Shown: piece after piece, positions 8,696 to 16,546 of the stretch
Numbering within the stretch: the first letter of the stretch is position 1
Layout of the letters: each line of letters starts with the position of its first letter
Assembly: GCA_002493515.1 (NCBI GenBank)
Contig: DKYZ01000057.1
Coordinates: forward strand, 17,959-56,978
Length of the DNA stretch: 39,020 bases
DNA from: Porphyromonadaceae bacterium UBA7087
GTDB taxonomy: Bacteria; Bacteroidota; Bacteroidia; Bacteroidales; Muribaculaceae
Reading direction: 5' to 3'
Position numbers and translations under genes: made by a program
Notes under the pieces: generated by a model
Seen by the model: only the letters and a program-made list of their open reading frames with translations
The model's database searches: none
Told to the model about the DNA's origin: nothing

Positions 8696-10351
8696 TCAGG
8701 CAAAATACGACAGATACTCCTCCTTGAAGGGGCTTCCGCTCTTGTTTATGACCCCTTTGAGACGGGATTTGTAGACGTATAAATTCCTTATGTCTGTACC
8801 CGTGAAGACGCTGACCGAAGGGAGGGAGAACCCACAGAAAAGATACAAAGCGAGGCGCCCCTGCGCCGCGCTTAACTTTGGAAAATCCTCATGAAACCTC
8901 GCCATAAGATTGTCGTGATAGCCATTAACGATCTCCTCAAGTTCGACGGTGGCTGACGTTGAACTAAATTCTGACAAGGAATCGCGTACCTCCGTATATA
9001 TCCGCTTCTGCTCCTGGGGGGTGTCCCTGCATTCAAAATATGAGGCCGCGAGACTGTCGATAAACTTGAACCGGGTCTTGAAAAGTTCTGAAATCCTTGA
9101 CGACATATTCTTGTTGCGGTCGTTGCTCTCGAAAAGGTTATCTTTCAGATTCTGGATTTTCAATACGTCGTTTTCATGCTCAAGCCTAAGCATCTTGTTG
9201 CGTCTGTAAAAGAAGAGATATACCGACACTGCCACAAGAGCCGCCAATATCGCCACAAAGACAGCGATCTCAGTCCGCTGACGTGATTCTGCAGCCTCCA
9301 TCCATGCCTGGCGTGCCGTAGTGTCATATTTGATGTTCAGCGCAAGACTGCTCTTCTCCAGCTGTCGCTCGCCCATAACCCTGTCGCCGGCAGCGTCACG
9401 AAGACTGTCGATTCTTGCAAGCTCTCTTTTTCGTCCCATTTTCTCAAGAATGTCATGCTCCACATTGCGGCATAGGTATTCGTCCGTATTACTCTTCGAC
9501 AAACTGTTGGCCCGCTGAATGAACATCCACGCGCTGTCAAGCTCGTTTATGCGGCAATAGGCATGCGCCCAGTGGGCGAGAATATTGGGGGGTAGTTCTT
9601 TGCCATCATATAAGGAATGCCAGATGTGTATGGCTTTACGGGTGTCGCCTTGCGAATCATACGCCCTTGCCAGCTGATCGAGAAAATACATTCTATATCC
9701 TTCAGAGGCATTGGCCATTACTTCCGGCTGCATTGAAAGAAGCGCATCAAGCATCGACTTGTAATCCCTGCTAACGCAATATGCCGCGGCAACTGCCATC
9801 CTGGCGTGCCTCTCCTGGGTGGCACTTCCGACCTCATGGAATAGATCGGCTGCCTTCTCTGCATAATATTTGCTTACAGTGCCATTGAATCCCTGTTCAT
9901 ATACCTTGGCCAGATGAAGATAGACTATGCCAAGGTCAAACCGGTCGTCTAACTGAGTGGCCAGAAACTCAGCGTCTTTAAGAAACTCGATTCTCGCAAC
10001 TGGATTGCCGTTCTGAAAAGCAGCTGAGGATTTCAGAATCAGCCATTTCACCTCATCCGAGTCAAACCTGCCCTCAAATGACTCATCGCCCGCCGCCAGA
10101 TCCGTGGAATCGAGCGGCATGGGGTTACCGTATATAGTGTGAGTGTAGACAAACAGAAGACCCCGGCGCGCACGCTGCTGATCTGATATGCGCGTAGTGT
10201 CCATTCCCGCCAGGATCGCCACAGCAGAATCAGGGGACTCAACGATAAGGGCTTCAGCGGCAGCCAATTTTTCACGGGAAGCAGCCCACTTGGAGCAGCC
10301 GTATGTCAATACGGCTATCGCTACAACTATCAGGTATAATATTCTTTTCAT
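8696..10351 (-). CDS. TPR lipoprotein with transmembrane segment and DNA-binding-like C-terminus
   Basis: A 551-residue member of the Bacteroidetes group of periplasmic-TPR membrane regulators. The start is placed at 10351 because the promoter at 10388-10395 excludes the longer reading and because it gives a lipoprotein signal (MKRILYLIVVAIAVLTYGC, lipobox Cys19). Helical TPR-like repeats span about 30-330. A transmembrane segment follows near 355-380 (VAILAALVAVSVYLFFY), then a cytoplasmic coiled coil and a C-terminal region ending in a helix-turn-helix-like pattern (FCGFSLPSVSVFTG..IRNLYVYKSRLKGVI). The layout suggests sensing in the periplasm and regulation inside the cell. A lipid anchor plus an internal membrane segment is an odd topology. 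The DNA-binding role is inference. Confidence 0.75.
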   Translation of the reverse strand: MKRILYLIVVAIAVLTYGCSKWAASREKLAAAEALIVESPDSAVAILAGMDTTRISDQQRARRGLLFVYTHTIYGNPMPLDSTDLAAGDESFEGRFDSDEVKWLILKSSAAFQNGNPVARIEFLKDAEFLATQLDDRFDLGIVYLHLAKVYEQGFNGTVSKYYAEKAADLFHEVGSATQERHARMAVAAAYCVSRDYKSMLDALLSMQPEVMANASEGYRMYFLDQLARAYDSQGDTRKAIHIWHSLYDGKELPPNILAHWAHAYCRINELDSAWMFIQRANSLSKSNTDEYLCRNVEHDILEKMGRKRELARIDSLRDAAGDRVMGERQLEKSSLALNIKYDTTARQAWMEAAESRQRTEIAVFVAILAALVAVSVYLFFYRRNKMLRLEHENDVLKIQNLKDNLFESNDRNKNMSSRISELFKTRFKFIDSLAASYFECRDTPQEQKRIYTEVRDSLSEFSSTSATVELEEIVNGYHDNLMARFHEDFPKLSAAQGRLALYLFCGFSLPSVSVFTGTDIRNLYVYKSRLKGVINKSGSPFKEEYLSYFA

Positions 10352-10387
10352 TTTCGCCTGCAGGGAGGATTTTAGCCGCCCATAATG

Positions 10388-10395
10388 CAAAATTA
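10388..10395 (-). promoter_or_regulatory. Bacteroidetes -7 element for the TPR lipoprotein gene
   Basis: TAATTTTG on the minus strand, 36 bases upstream of the start codon at 10351. Confidence 0.6.
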
Positions 10396-10411
10396 CGAAA
10401 AATGGATGAAT

Positions 10412-10437
10412 AAAAAAAAGACGCCCTGCGGACGTCT
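10412..10437 (-). terminator. Intrinsic terminator of the ECF sigma factor gene
   Basis: On the minus strand AGACGTCC-GCA-GGGCGTCT forms an 8-bp stem (one G-T pair) with a 3-base loop, followed at once by eight T. It lies about 90 bp after the sigma factor stop and just before the next gene's promoter. Confidence 0.85.
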
Positions 10438-10524
10438 CGACGATAATAACGTATAACTAAATCTTTAATCTATATAAGCTGTTGAGTTATAGGTGTATAA
10501 TAAAAATGGGATATGGCTATGCTT

Positions 10525-11034
10525 TCAGGAACGATAGTCCTTGAGCTGGGCGCGCAGGCTTTTGCGGGCGAAAAATATGCGGCTCTTGATTGTGCCGAGG
10601 GGGAGATTCATCTTCTCCGCGATCTCGCTGTATTTATAGCCGGCCACATACATGTTGAACGGTATGCGGTAGTCGTCGGAGAATGATTCCAATGCGGCGT
10701 TTATCTCCTTTACGGCATATGAGCCTTCCGGATTCGCAAAACCGGAATCCTGGCATACATTGAGATGATAGAGGTCTTCAGTCTGGTCAATCACCGTGGC
10801 TTTCCTGACGGTCTGCCTGTAATTGTTGATGAAGATATTGCGCATGATGGTGAATATCCATCCCTTGAAGTTGACGTTGTCAACATATTTCGACTCGTTG
10901 TCGAGCGCCTTTAGTGTAGTGTCCTGGAGAAGATCCTGAGCCTGCTCCCTGTTAGTGGTGAGCTGGTAGGCAAAACTGAGAAGATTGCCCTGGAGGCCGA
11001 GGATGCGCTGTTTAAAAGTATCGTTAGATTTCAT
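10525..11034 (-). CDS. ECF-type RNA polymerase sigma factor
   Basis: A 169-residue sigma-70 family factor. Region 2 is seen as LLSFAYQLTTNREQAQDLLQDTTLKA and the region 2.3/2.4 motif FKGWIFTIMRNIFINNYR. Region 4 carries the helix-turn-helix YSEIAEKMNLPLGTIKSRIFFARKSLR. No FecR-type anti-sigma gene is adjacent, so this is not one of the SusC-linked iron/glycan sigma factors; the nearest neighbour is the TPR lipoprotein gene on the same strand, separated by a terminator and its own promoter. A weak ATCTTTTG element lies about 60 bases upstream. Target genes and the control mechanism cannot be read here. Confidence 0.9.
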   Translation of the reverse strand: MKSNDTFKQRILGLQGNLLSFAYQLTTNREQAQDLLQDTTLKALDNESKYVDNVNFKGWIFTIMRNIFINNYRQTVRKATVIDQTEDLYHLNVCQDSGFANPEGSYAVKEINAALESFSDDYRIPFNMYVAGYKYSEIAEKMNLPLGTIKSRIFFARKSLRAQLKDYRS

Positions 11035-11227
11035 GTTATTGCGTTTTTATCGTTATATATATCCCTATAGCAAGAGCCAGGAGAAAAAGTTTTGCAAAAG
11101 ATGAAAAAATATAAAATTTATATAACAGATATTTATATCTGTCTGAATATCAGCATTATATCATTTTGGGTCCATATCCGGAAAAAACGGGAGGGCACTA
11201 TTATTTCTTTGATTGGCTTATATTTAG

Positions 11228-11235
11228 TAACTTTG
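11228..11235 (+). promoter_or_regulatory. Bacteroidetes -7 element for the DEAD-box helicase gene
   Basis: TAACTTTG (TAnnTTTG) ends 19 bases before the ATG at 11255. An out-of-frame ATG at 11239 lies between them. Confidence 0.6.
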
Positions 11236-11254
11236 CAGATGAAATATTATCAGT

Positions 11255-12661
11255 ATGCACTTCGACGAACTACTACATAACGACGACCTCCTGGATGCCC
11301 TCTACGACATGCACTTCGACACGGCGACACCTATCCAGGAGCAGTCGATACCTCCCTTGCTTGAGGGGCGCGACCTTCTTGCGGTGGCACAGACCGGCAC
11401 TGGGAAGACCGCGGCATATCTCTTGCCGGTGATTGAGATGCTTGTGGAAGACGGGTATCCCCAGGACAGGGTAAACTGCGTCGTGATGGCTCCTACGCGC
11501 GAACTTGCGCAGCAGATTGACCGTCAGATGCAGGGTTTCTCATATTTCATGCCCGTCACGAGCATGCCTATATATGGAGGTACCGACGGACACACCTACG
11601 AACAACAGCGGAAAGGCCTCAAACAGGGTGCCGACGTAATCATAGCCACCCCCGGACGTCTGCTCGCGCACCTGAGCATGGGCTACGTGGACCTGTCGAA
11701 AGTATCCTTCTTTATTCTTGACGAGGCCGACAGGATGCTTGACATGGGCTTCATCGACGACATCATGCAGATTGTGGGTCACATGCCGAAGGAGAGACAG
11801 ACAATGCTCTTCTCGGCGACTATGCCCCCCAAGATCCAGCAGCTTGCGGAGAGAATCCTCAAAGATCCCGTGCAGGTAAAGATCGCCGTCTCCAAGCCGG
11901 CTGAAAAGATTAAGCAGAGCGCCTACGTCTGCTATGAGACCCAGAAGCTCCCCATTCTAAAAATGCTTTTCAAGAAGAATCCCCCAGAACGGGTGATAAT
12001 CTTCTCATCATCGAAACAGAAGGTAAAGGAGCTTGCGAGGACTCTCCGAGGCCAGAATCTTAAGGTGGCGGAGATGCATTCCGACCTCGACCAGAACGTC
12101 AGGGAGGAGGTGATGCTGAAATTCAAGGCAGGCCATGTGAATGTCGTGGTTGCCACCGACATCATATCGCGTGGCATAGACATCGACAATATCGAGACAG
12201 TGATCAATTATGATGTGCCGCACGAGCCGGAGGATTACGTCCACCGTATCGGCCGCACGGCGCGCGCTGACAAAGAGGGGAGTGCCATAACTTTTATCAG
12301 CGAACGCGAGATGGGTAAATTCAAGGCCATTGAGCGACTTCTCGGAAAAGAGGTGGAGAAGGGGGAGATACCGTCAGACCTTGGAGAATCGCCCAACTAT
12401 TCCAAATCAAAAAGACGAGGAGGGAAAGGCACCGCGAGAAAAGAGGGGGGCGGCAGACGCAAATCCCGACGAGATAAACCTTCCGCACCCAAAGAGCAAA
12501 AAGCAGCCTCTGCCGCTGAAGAAGCGAAAGTAGCTAAAGTAGCTAAAATAGCTCCTCAAGAGGACGCAAAGCCGAAAAAGAAACGCCGCCCATGGCGACG
12601 TCGGCGCAAGCCGGCTTCCCCCGGCAAGACATCAGAAATATCAGAAACATCAGAGGCATAA
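11255..12661 (+). CDS. DEAD-box ATP-dependent RNA helicase
   Basis: A 468-residue RNA helicase for RNA remodelling or ribosome assembly in the cytoplasm. All core motifs are visible: the Q motif region (TPIQEQSIP), Walker A AQTGTGKTAAY, PTRELAQQ, TPGRL, DEAD (ILDEADRMLDMGF), SAT (LFSATMP), and in the second RecA domain VVATDIISRGIDIDNIETVINYD and HRIGRTAR. From about residue 375 a basic, low-complexity tail follows, rich in Lys, Arg, Gly, Ala and Pro, probably for RNA binding; it includes a short AKVAKVAKIA repeat. The last residues (TSEISETSEA) and the stop codon lie inside the 58-bp palindrome at 12637-12694. Confidence 0.95.
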   Translation: MHFDELLHNDDLLDALYDMHFDTATPIQEQSIPPLLEGRDLLAVAQTGTGKTAAYLLPVIEMLVEDGYPQDRVNCVVMAPTRELAQQIDRQMQGFSYFMPVTSMPIYGGTDGHTYEQQRKGLKQGADVIIATPGRLLAHLSMGYVDLSKVSFFILDEADRMLDMGFIDDIMQIVGHMPKERQTMLFSATMPPKIQQLAERILKDPVQVKIAVSKPAEKIKQSAYVCYETQKLPILKMLFKKNPPERVIIFSSSKQKVKELARTLRGQNLKVAEMHSDLDQNVREEVMLKFKAGHVNVVVATDIISRGIDIDNIETVINYDVPHEPEDYVHRIGRTARADKEGSAITFISEREMGKFKAIERLLGKEVEKGEIPSDLGESPNYSKSKRRGGKGTARKEGGGRRKSRRDKPSAPKEQKAASAAEEAKVAKVAKIAPQEDAKPKKKRRPWRRRRKPASPGKTSEISETSEA

Positions 12662-12694
12662 GATGCATCTTATGCCTCTGATGTTTCTGATATT
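12637..12694. repeat. Perfect 58-bp palindrome joining the ends of two convergent genes
   Basis: Two 29-base arms are exact reverse complements with no spacer (centre between 12665 and 12666; centre sequence AAGATGCATCTT). It starts inside the last eight codons of the helicase gene and ends on the first two bases of the lon stop codon. Checked base by base; the first mismatch is outside 12637/12694. It could act as a bidirectional terminator, but neither side has a T-tract. Confidence 0.9.
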
Positions 12695-15080
12695 ACTCAA
12701 GAGCGAAGTCGAGCACTTCCTCTATCTTTGACACATAATGGAAGGTCAGGCCCTCGAGATACCGGTCGCTGATCTCCTCGATATCCTTGCGGTTTTCCTC
12801 ACACAGCACTATATCCGTGATTCCGGCGCGTTTCGCTGCAAGTATCTTTTCCTTGATTCCGCCTACCGGAAGCACCTTTCCTCGCAATGTTATCTCTCCG
12901 GTCATGGCCACCTTACTTCTGACCTTTCGTCCGGTAAATGACGACGCGAGCGATGTCACCATAGTGATGCCGGCCGACGGGCCATCCTTTGGTATGGCAC
13001 CCTCCGGCACATGGACGTGAACGTCCATCTCGCTGAACTTCTTCGGATCGATGCCGAGCTGTCTCGCATGGGCCTTAAGGTATTGCAGTGCTATCACGGC
13101 CGACTCCTTCATGACAGCCCCGAGATTACCCGTAAGGGTCAGCTTCTCACCCTTGCCCTCAGAGAGGGAGGACTCTATGAAAAGAATCTCTCCGCCTACC
13201 TGCGTCCATGCGAGGCCGGTGACTACCCCGAGAAACTCGTTGCTCTCATATGAGTCGGGATTCACCTCCTCCTTGCCGAGGAACTCCTTGACATTCTTTA
13301 GGGTGACTATACGCGGATAGTCCTTGTCGGACGCCTTCAGACGAGCGATTTTCCTCAGGATCTTGGCGATGCGCTTCTCAAGCTGCCGCACGCCCGACTC
13401 ACGCGTGTATCTCTCCACGATATAGGCGAGCGCGTCACGGCGGAATGTTATCTCGTCAGACGGGAAACCGTGCTCCTCAAGACTTTTCGCCACAAGATGA
13501 CGCCTGGCAATCTCTATCTTCTCCTCCGGGATATATCCGTCGATCTCGATTATCTCCATTCGGTCGAGAAGAGGACGGGAGATAGTTGACAGGTCGTTGG
13601 CCGTAGCGATGAAGAGAATCTTCGATAGGTCATAGTCGCAGTCGATGTAATTATCGTGAAATTTATTGTTCTGTTCCGGATCGAGCACCTCAAGCAGAGC
13701 GGTGGAGGGGTCGCCTTTGAAATCGGAACCGATCTTGTCGATTTCATCAAGCACAAAGACAGGGTTCCCCGTGCCGCATTTCTCCAGGGCAGCCATAATA
13801 CGCCCCGGCATGGCTCCGATATACGTGCGGCGATGACCGCGTATCTCAGCCTCGTCGTGAAGTCCGCCGAGCGAGATGCGGGTATATTCCCTGCCGAGAG
13901 CGTCAGCCACCGACTTGCCGAGCGAGGTCTTTCCGACACCCGGAGGGCCGTAAAGGCAGATGATTGGCGCCTTCATATCCTTTCTCAGCTTGACCACAGC
14001 CATCTGCTCGATAATGCGCTCCTTCACCTTGTCGAGGCCGTAATGGTCGCGGTCGAGAATCTTCTCCACCTTATCAAGAGAGAAATTGTCGGGGGAGTAT
14101 TTGTTCCAGGGAAGATTCAGGAGTGTGTCGAGATAGGCATACTGGATGGCGTATTCCGGACTTTGCGGACTGTATCTCTCAAGCTTGCGCACCTCTTTCT
14201 CGTAATGCGTCTGGGCATCCTTGTTCCAGGGCATCTTCGCCGCGCGCTCGTTAATCTCGTCGATGTCGGCGTCTCCGGCGTCGGAACCGAGTTCGTCGCG
14301 GATGGCACGCATCTGCTGCTTGAGAAACTGTTCCTTCTGCATCTGCGTCAGGTCCTCGTGGGTGCGCGTCTGTATGTCGGCCCTGAGCTCCAGTTTCTGA
14401 AGCGCCAGGTCAAGATGATGGTAGAGCATCGACGTGCGTTTATGGACATCGCTGATCTCAAGAAGCTGCTGCTTCTCGTGGTAGTCGAGGGGGGAATTGA
14501 AGGCTATGAAGTTGAGTCTGTCAATCACACGGTCGTCAAACTGCTGCAAAGCGAACTGGATCTCCTTCTGCTCATTGTCGCCGATATACTGAAGGATATT
14601 CTGGTATGTCTCAAACACCGACTCTGCGAGCACAATCATTTCCATATTGCCGGGAGCGGGGAGAATCTGGGGAATCTGCGTGATCTCAGCCCGCATAAAT
14701 GGCTTCTTTTTCACGACTTTTCCCAGGCTTACGGGCACAATCGGGACAACGAATGCCGTCACCGGGCCTTCGGGAATCTGCATTACCTTCGCCACCTTGC
14801 AAAGCATGCCTATGGTATAAAGGTCTTTCTTGCCGGGATTCTCTACAGCCGGGTCTTTCTGGGCGACGGCCGCGATAGCGGTCTTGGATTCATAAGCCTG
14901 CTGCACTATCTGCAGCGACGAGTCCCTTCCTATCGTAATCGGGAGCGGGATATGGGGAAACAACACCATATCCCTGAGCGGCAGCACGGGAGTGTCGTTT
15001 TCAAGGATATTCAGTTCTCTGAGGTCGGTGCTTATTTCCAGTTCGGTAATCATTGGGCCAGAAGTGATATTGTCCGCCAT
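12693..15080 (-). CDS. lon: ATP-dependent protease Lon
   Basis: A 795-residue AAA+ serine protease that degrades misfolded and regulatory proteins. The start is taken as ATG 15080 (MADNITSGPMIT); a longer reading would run through the promoter region. The N-terminal substrate-binding domain begins at LPLRDMVLFPHIPLPI. The AAA+ module shows Walker A GPPGVGKTSLGKS, Walker B VFVLDEIDKIG and the sensor region. The C-terminal protease domain has the catalytic Ser in KDGPSAGITM and the catalytic Lys in the GGIKEKILAAKRAG segment. Length and order are those of bacterial LonA. It is convergent with the DEAD-box helicase gene. The leader of about 90 bases shows no heat-shock operator I can name. Confidence 0.97.
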   Translation of the reverse strand: MADNITSGPMITELEISTDLRELNILENDTPVLPLRDMVLFPHIPLPITIGRDSSLQIVQQAYESKTAIAAVAQKDPAVENPGKKDLYTIGMLCKVAKVMQIPEGPVTAFVVPIVPVSLGKVVKKKPFMRAEITQIPQILPAPGNMEMIVLAESVFETYQNILQYIGDNEQKEIQFALQQFDDRVIDRLNFIAFNSPLDYHEKQQLLEISDVHKRTSMLYHHLDLALQKLELRADIQTRTHEDLTQMQKEQFLKQQMRAIRDELGSDAGDADIDEINERAAKMPWNKDAQTHYEKEVRKLERYSPQSPEYAIQYAYLDTLLNLPWNKYSPDNFSLDKVEKILDRDHYGLDKVKERIIEQMAVVKLRKDMKAPIICLYGPPGVGKTSLGKSVADALGREYTRISLGGLHDEAEIRGHRRTYIGAMPGRIMAALEKCGTGNPVFVLDEIDKIGSDFKGDPSTALLEVLDPEQNNKFHDNYIDCDYDLSKILFIATANDLSTISRPLLDRMEIIEIDGYIPEEKIEIARRHLVAKSLEEHGFPSDEITFRRDALAYIVERYTRESGVRQLEKRIAKILRKIARLKASDKDYPRIVTLKNVKEFLGKEEVNPDSYESNEFLGVVTGLAWTQVGGEILFIESSLSEGKGEKLTLTGNLGAVMKESAVIALQYLKAHARQLGIDPKKFSEMDVHVHVPEGAIPKDGPSAGITMVTSLASSFTGRKVRSKVAMTGEITLRGKVLPVGGIKEKILAAKRAGITDIVLCEENRKDIEEISDRYLEGLTFHYVSKIEEVLDFALE

Positions 15081-15173
15081 ATATAATATAAGGTGTGGAG
15101 TCTGTTTTTTCTTATAAATTGGTGATACGTCCCGGAGCGCCGGCCAAATCCTGCAATCCGGGCAAATAATGTG

Positions 15174-15181
15174 CAAAATTA
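15174..15181 (-). promoter_or_regulatory. Bacteroidetes -7 element for lon
   Basis: TAATTTTG on the minus strand, 93 bases upstream of the lon ATG. Confidence 0.6.
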
Positions 15182-15256
15182 CTAAAACTACGGCAATCTA
15201 CGAAATCAATAGACCCAACTTTGTGTCGGCATGAGCCATAATCCATAAAAAAGCAT

Positions 15257-15264
15257 TAAATTTG
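15257..15264 (+). promoter_or_regulatory. Bacteroidetes -7 element for trmN6
   Basis: TAAATTTG (TAnnTTTG) ends 5 bases before the ATG at 15270. The predicted transcription start falls on or next to the start codon, so the mRNA would be leaderless. Confidence 0.6.
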
Positions 15265-15269
15265 CACTG

Positions 15270-16016
15270 ATGAAACAGACACGATTCAGATTTAAACAGT
15301 TTGAGGTCAATCACTTCAGGAGTGCGATGAAGGTAGGGGTTGACGGAGTGCTCATCGGCGCCTGGTGTGACGTGGCCGAAGCCGGATCAATTCTGGATGT
15401 GGGGACGGGCTGCGGTCTGATCGCCCTTATGGCGGCCCAGCGCAATTCCCGGGCGAGAGTCGATGCCATCGACATAGACATGGAGTCGGTGGAGGAGGCG
15501 AGAGGTAATTTTATGGAAAGCCCATGGAAAGAGCGCCTCAGGGTTATGAATATTTCTCTTCACGAACTGTGTTCCGATGTAGGGAAAGGGATAGTGCCGC
15601 CACACGGCTATGACCTGATAGTAAGCAATCCGCCGTTCTTCAATTCCGGGGGCAATCCGGAGGAGTCGCGACGCATGGCGGCTCGCCACCAGGGTGAGCT
15701 GTCGCCCCTCGCGCTGCTTGAGTTGGCTCCGGAACTCCTTTCGGAGAGAGGGAGACTGTCGATGATTTTCCCAAGTGAACAGCTTGACGAGGTGAATACA
15801 TTCGCAAAGTCCTGCGGCTGGCGTCTATGCAGGCTCGCACACGTAAAGGGTCATCCGTCGGCACCGGAGAAGCGCGTGATGGCGGAATACGTCAGAGAAC
15901 AGCATCCCGAAAGCGCAGTGACTATGGCAGAGGAAACCATCATCCTTGAGGAGCGTCCCGGCGAACCCACTCCACGCTACCGCCAGCTATGCCGCGATTT
16001 TTATTTGAAGTTCTGA
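15270..16016 (+). CDS. trmN6: tRNA1(Val) (adenine(37)-N6)-methyltransferase
   Basis: A 248-residue SAM-dependent methyltransferase of the TrmN6/YfiC family, which methylates N6 of A37 in tRNA-Val. The start MKQTRFRFKQFEVNH is typical of the family. Motif I is ILDVGTGCGLIALMAAQ (residues about 41-57), the acidic loop AIDIDMESVEEA follows, and the N6-adenine motif IV is SNPPFFNSGG. The end DFYLKF is also a family hallmark. It is a single-gene unit between lon (divergent) and the non-coding transcript. RlmF/Trm112-type or generic N6 methylases are alternatives, but the ends and length favour TrmN6. Confidence 0.9.
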   Translation: MKQTRFRFKQFEVNHFRSAMKVGVDGVLIGAWCDVAEAGSILDVGTGCGLIALMAAQRNSRARVDAIDIDMESVEEARGNFMESPWKERLRVMNISLHELCSDVGKGIVPPHGYDLIVSNPPFFNSGGNPEESRRMAARHQGELSPLALLELAPELLSERGRLSMIFPSEQLDEVNTFAKSCGWRLCRLAHVKGHPSAPEKRVMAEYVREQHPESAVTMAEETIILEERPGEPTPRYRQLCRDFYLKF

Positions 16017-16080
16017 ATTTTATTCTTATACCGGTAGCACACCAATTTCTATAAAAGGCTGAACTCCAGTAAGAATGAAC

Positions 16081-16099
16081 TATTTCCATTATGGAAATA
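16081..16099 (+). terminator. Hairpin after trmN6
   Basis: TATTTCCA-TTA-TGGAAATA forms a perfect 8-bp stem 64 bp after the trmN6 stop. There is no T-tract, so it is a weak terminator candidate. Confidence 0.4.
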
Positions 16100-16146
16100 A
16101 TTCAACGAGAAGAGTACCGGAATTTATGTTTTTTATGTCATGTCGA

Positions 16147-16176
16147 TTGTCATTTCAGAAATTTTCGCTAATTTTG
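16147..16176 (+). promoter_or_regulatory. Bacteroidetes promoter for the non-coding transcript
   Basis: A -33 TTG at 16147-16149, a 19-base spacer, and TAATTTTG at 16169-16176. Predicted start about 16181-16184. No other TAnnTTTG element is found between here and the helicase gene at 16547. Confidence 0.65.
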
Positions 16177-16182
16177 CAATAA

Positions 16183-16498
16183 GAACCCCTCGATGCGTGG
16201 TGCCTCAGAGGAGGATTGATACCGGGCATTGGGCGGTTCGATAAATACGAAAGGCGTTTACCTGACGCTTTATTTCTTGGCTATTCGGAACTACCACTTT
16301 TGAATTGCAACCAAGGATGAAGCAATAGTAGACGCCCCTTGGGTACGTTTATGTACTTCTGACCCATTTCCATTGGAAATGGGTTGGAAGTATTGCATAT
16401 ACATACTTCGCGGGGTGACTCTACCATTGCTCATTCAGTTGCAAGGGCTGTGGTAGGCCTCGAATAGCGGGATGAGCAAGGTGTGGCTCCCCGTTTTT
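16183..16498 (+). ncRNA. Candidate structured non-coding RNA or long leader RNA (about 315 nt)
   Basis: No credible ORF is present, yet the segment is bounded by a strong promoter and a hairpin ending in TTTTT. Paired elements seen by eye: TTCG/CGAA at about 16237-16250; CTTGG/CCAAG closing a domain at about 16276-16315; a long hairpin 16354-16392 (TACTTC and ACCCATTTCC against GGAAATGGGT and GAAGTA); an alternative 7-bp hairpin GAAGTAT/ATACTTC at 16387-16409; and the terminal bulged stem 16411-16493. It is not RNase P RNA, tmRNA or SRP RNA by their hallmark sequences. The promoter-plus-terminator layout resembles what is reported for the Bacteroidales 6S-like/Bacteroidales-1 class, but I cannot confirm that identity. 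The alternative is a leader controlling the downstream operon. Confidence 0.65.
16411..16498 (+). terminator. Large terminal stem-loop with T-tract
   Basis: CGGGG (16411-16415), ACC and TTGCTCAT (16427-16434) pair with ATGAGCAA (16472-16479), GGT and CCCCG (16489-16493), with bulges and a wide apical loop. Five T follow. It ends 48 bases before the helicase ATG. Confidence 0.7.
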
Positions 16499-16546
16499 CG
16501 TTAATATAAACCAATCTAATCTGCCATTCGGAGCCTGTGGCTGCGA

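Noticed and set aside
13656..15086. 476-codon open frame antisense to lon
   Set aside because: It mirrors the codon pattern of lon, gives a His/Leu/Val-rich peptide with no fold pattern, and has no promoter. Lon itself is unmistakable.
16183..16498. RNase P RNA, tmRNA, or SRP RNA
   Set aside because: The RNase P core (GAGGAAAGTCC), a tmRNA tag reading ending in ALAA, and the SRP apical motif are all absent.
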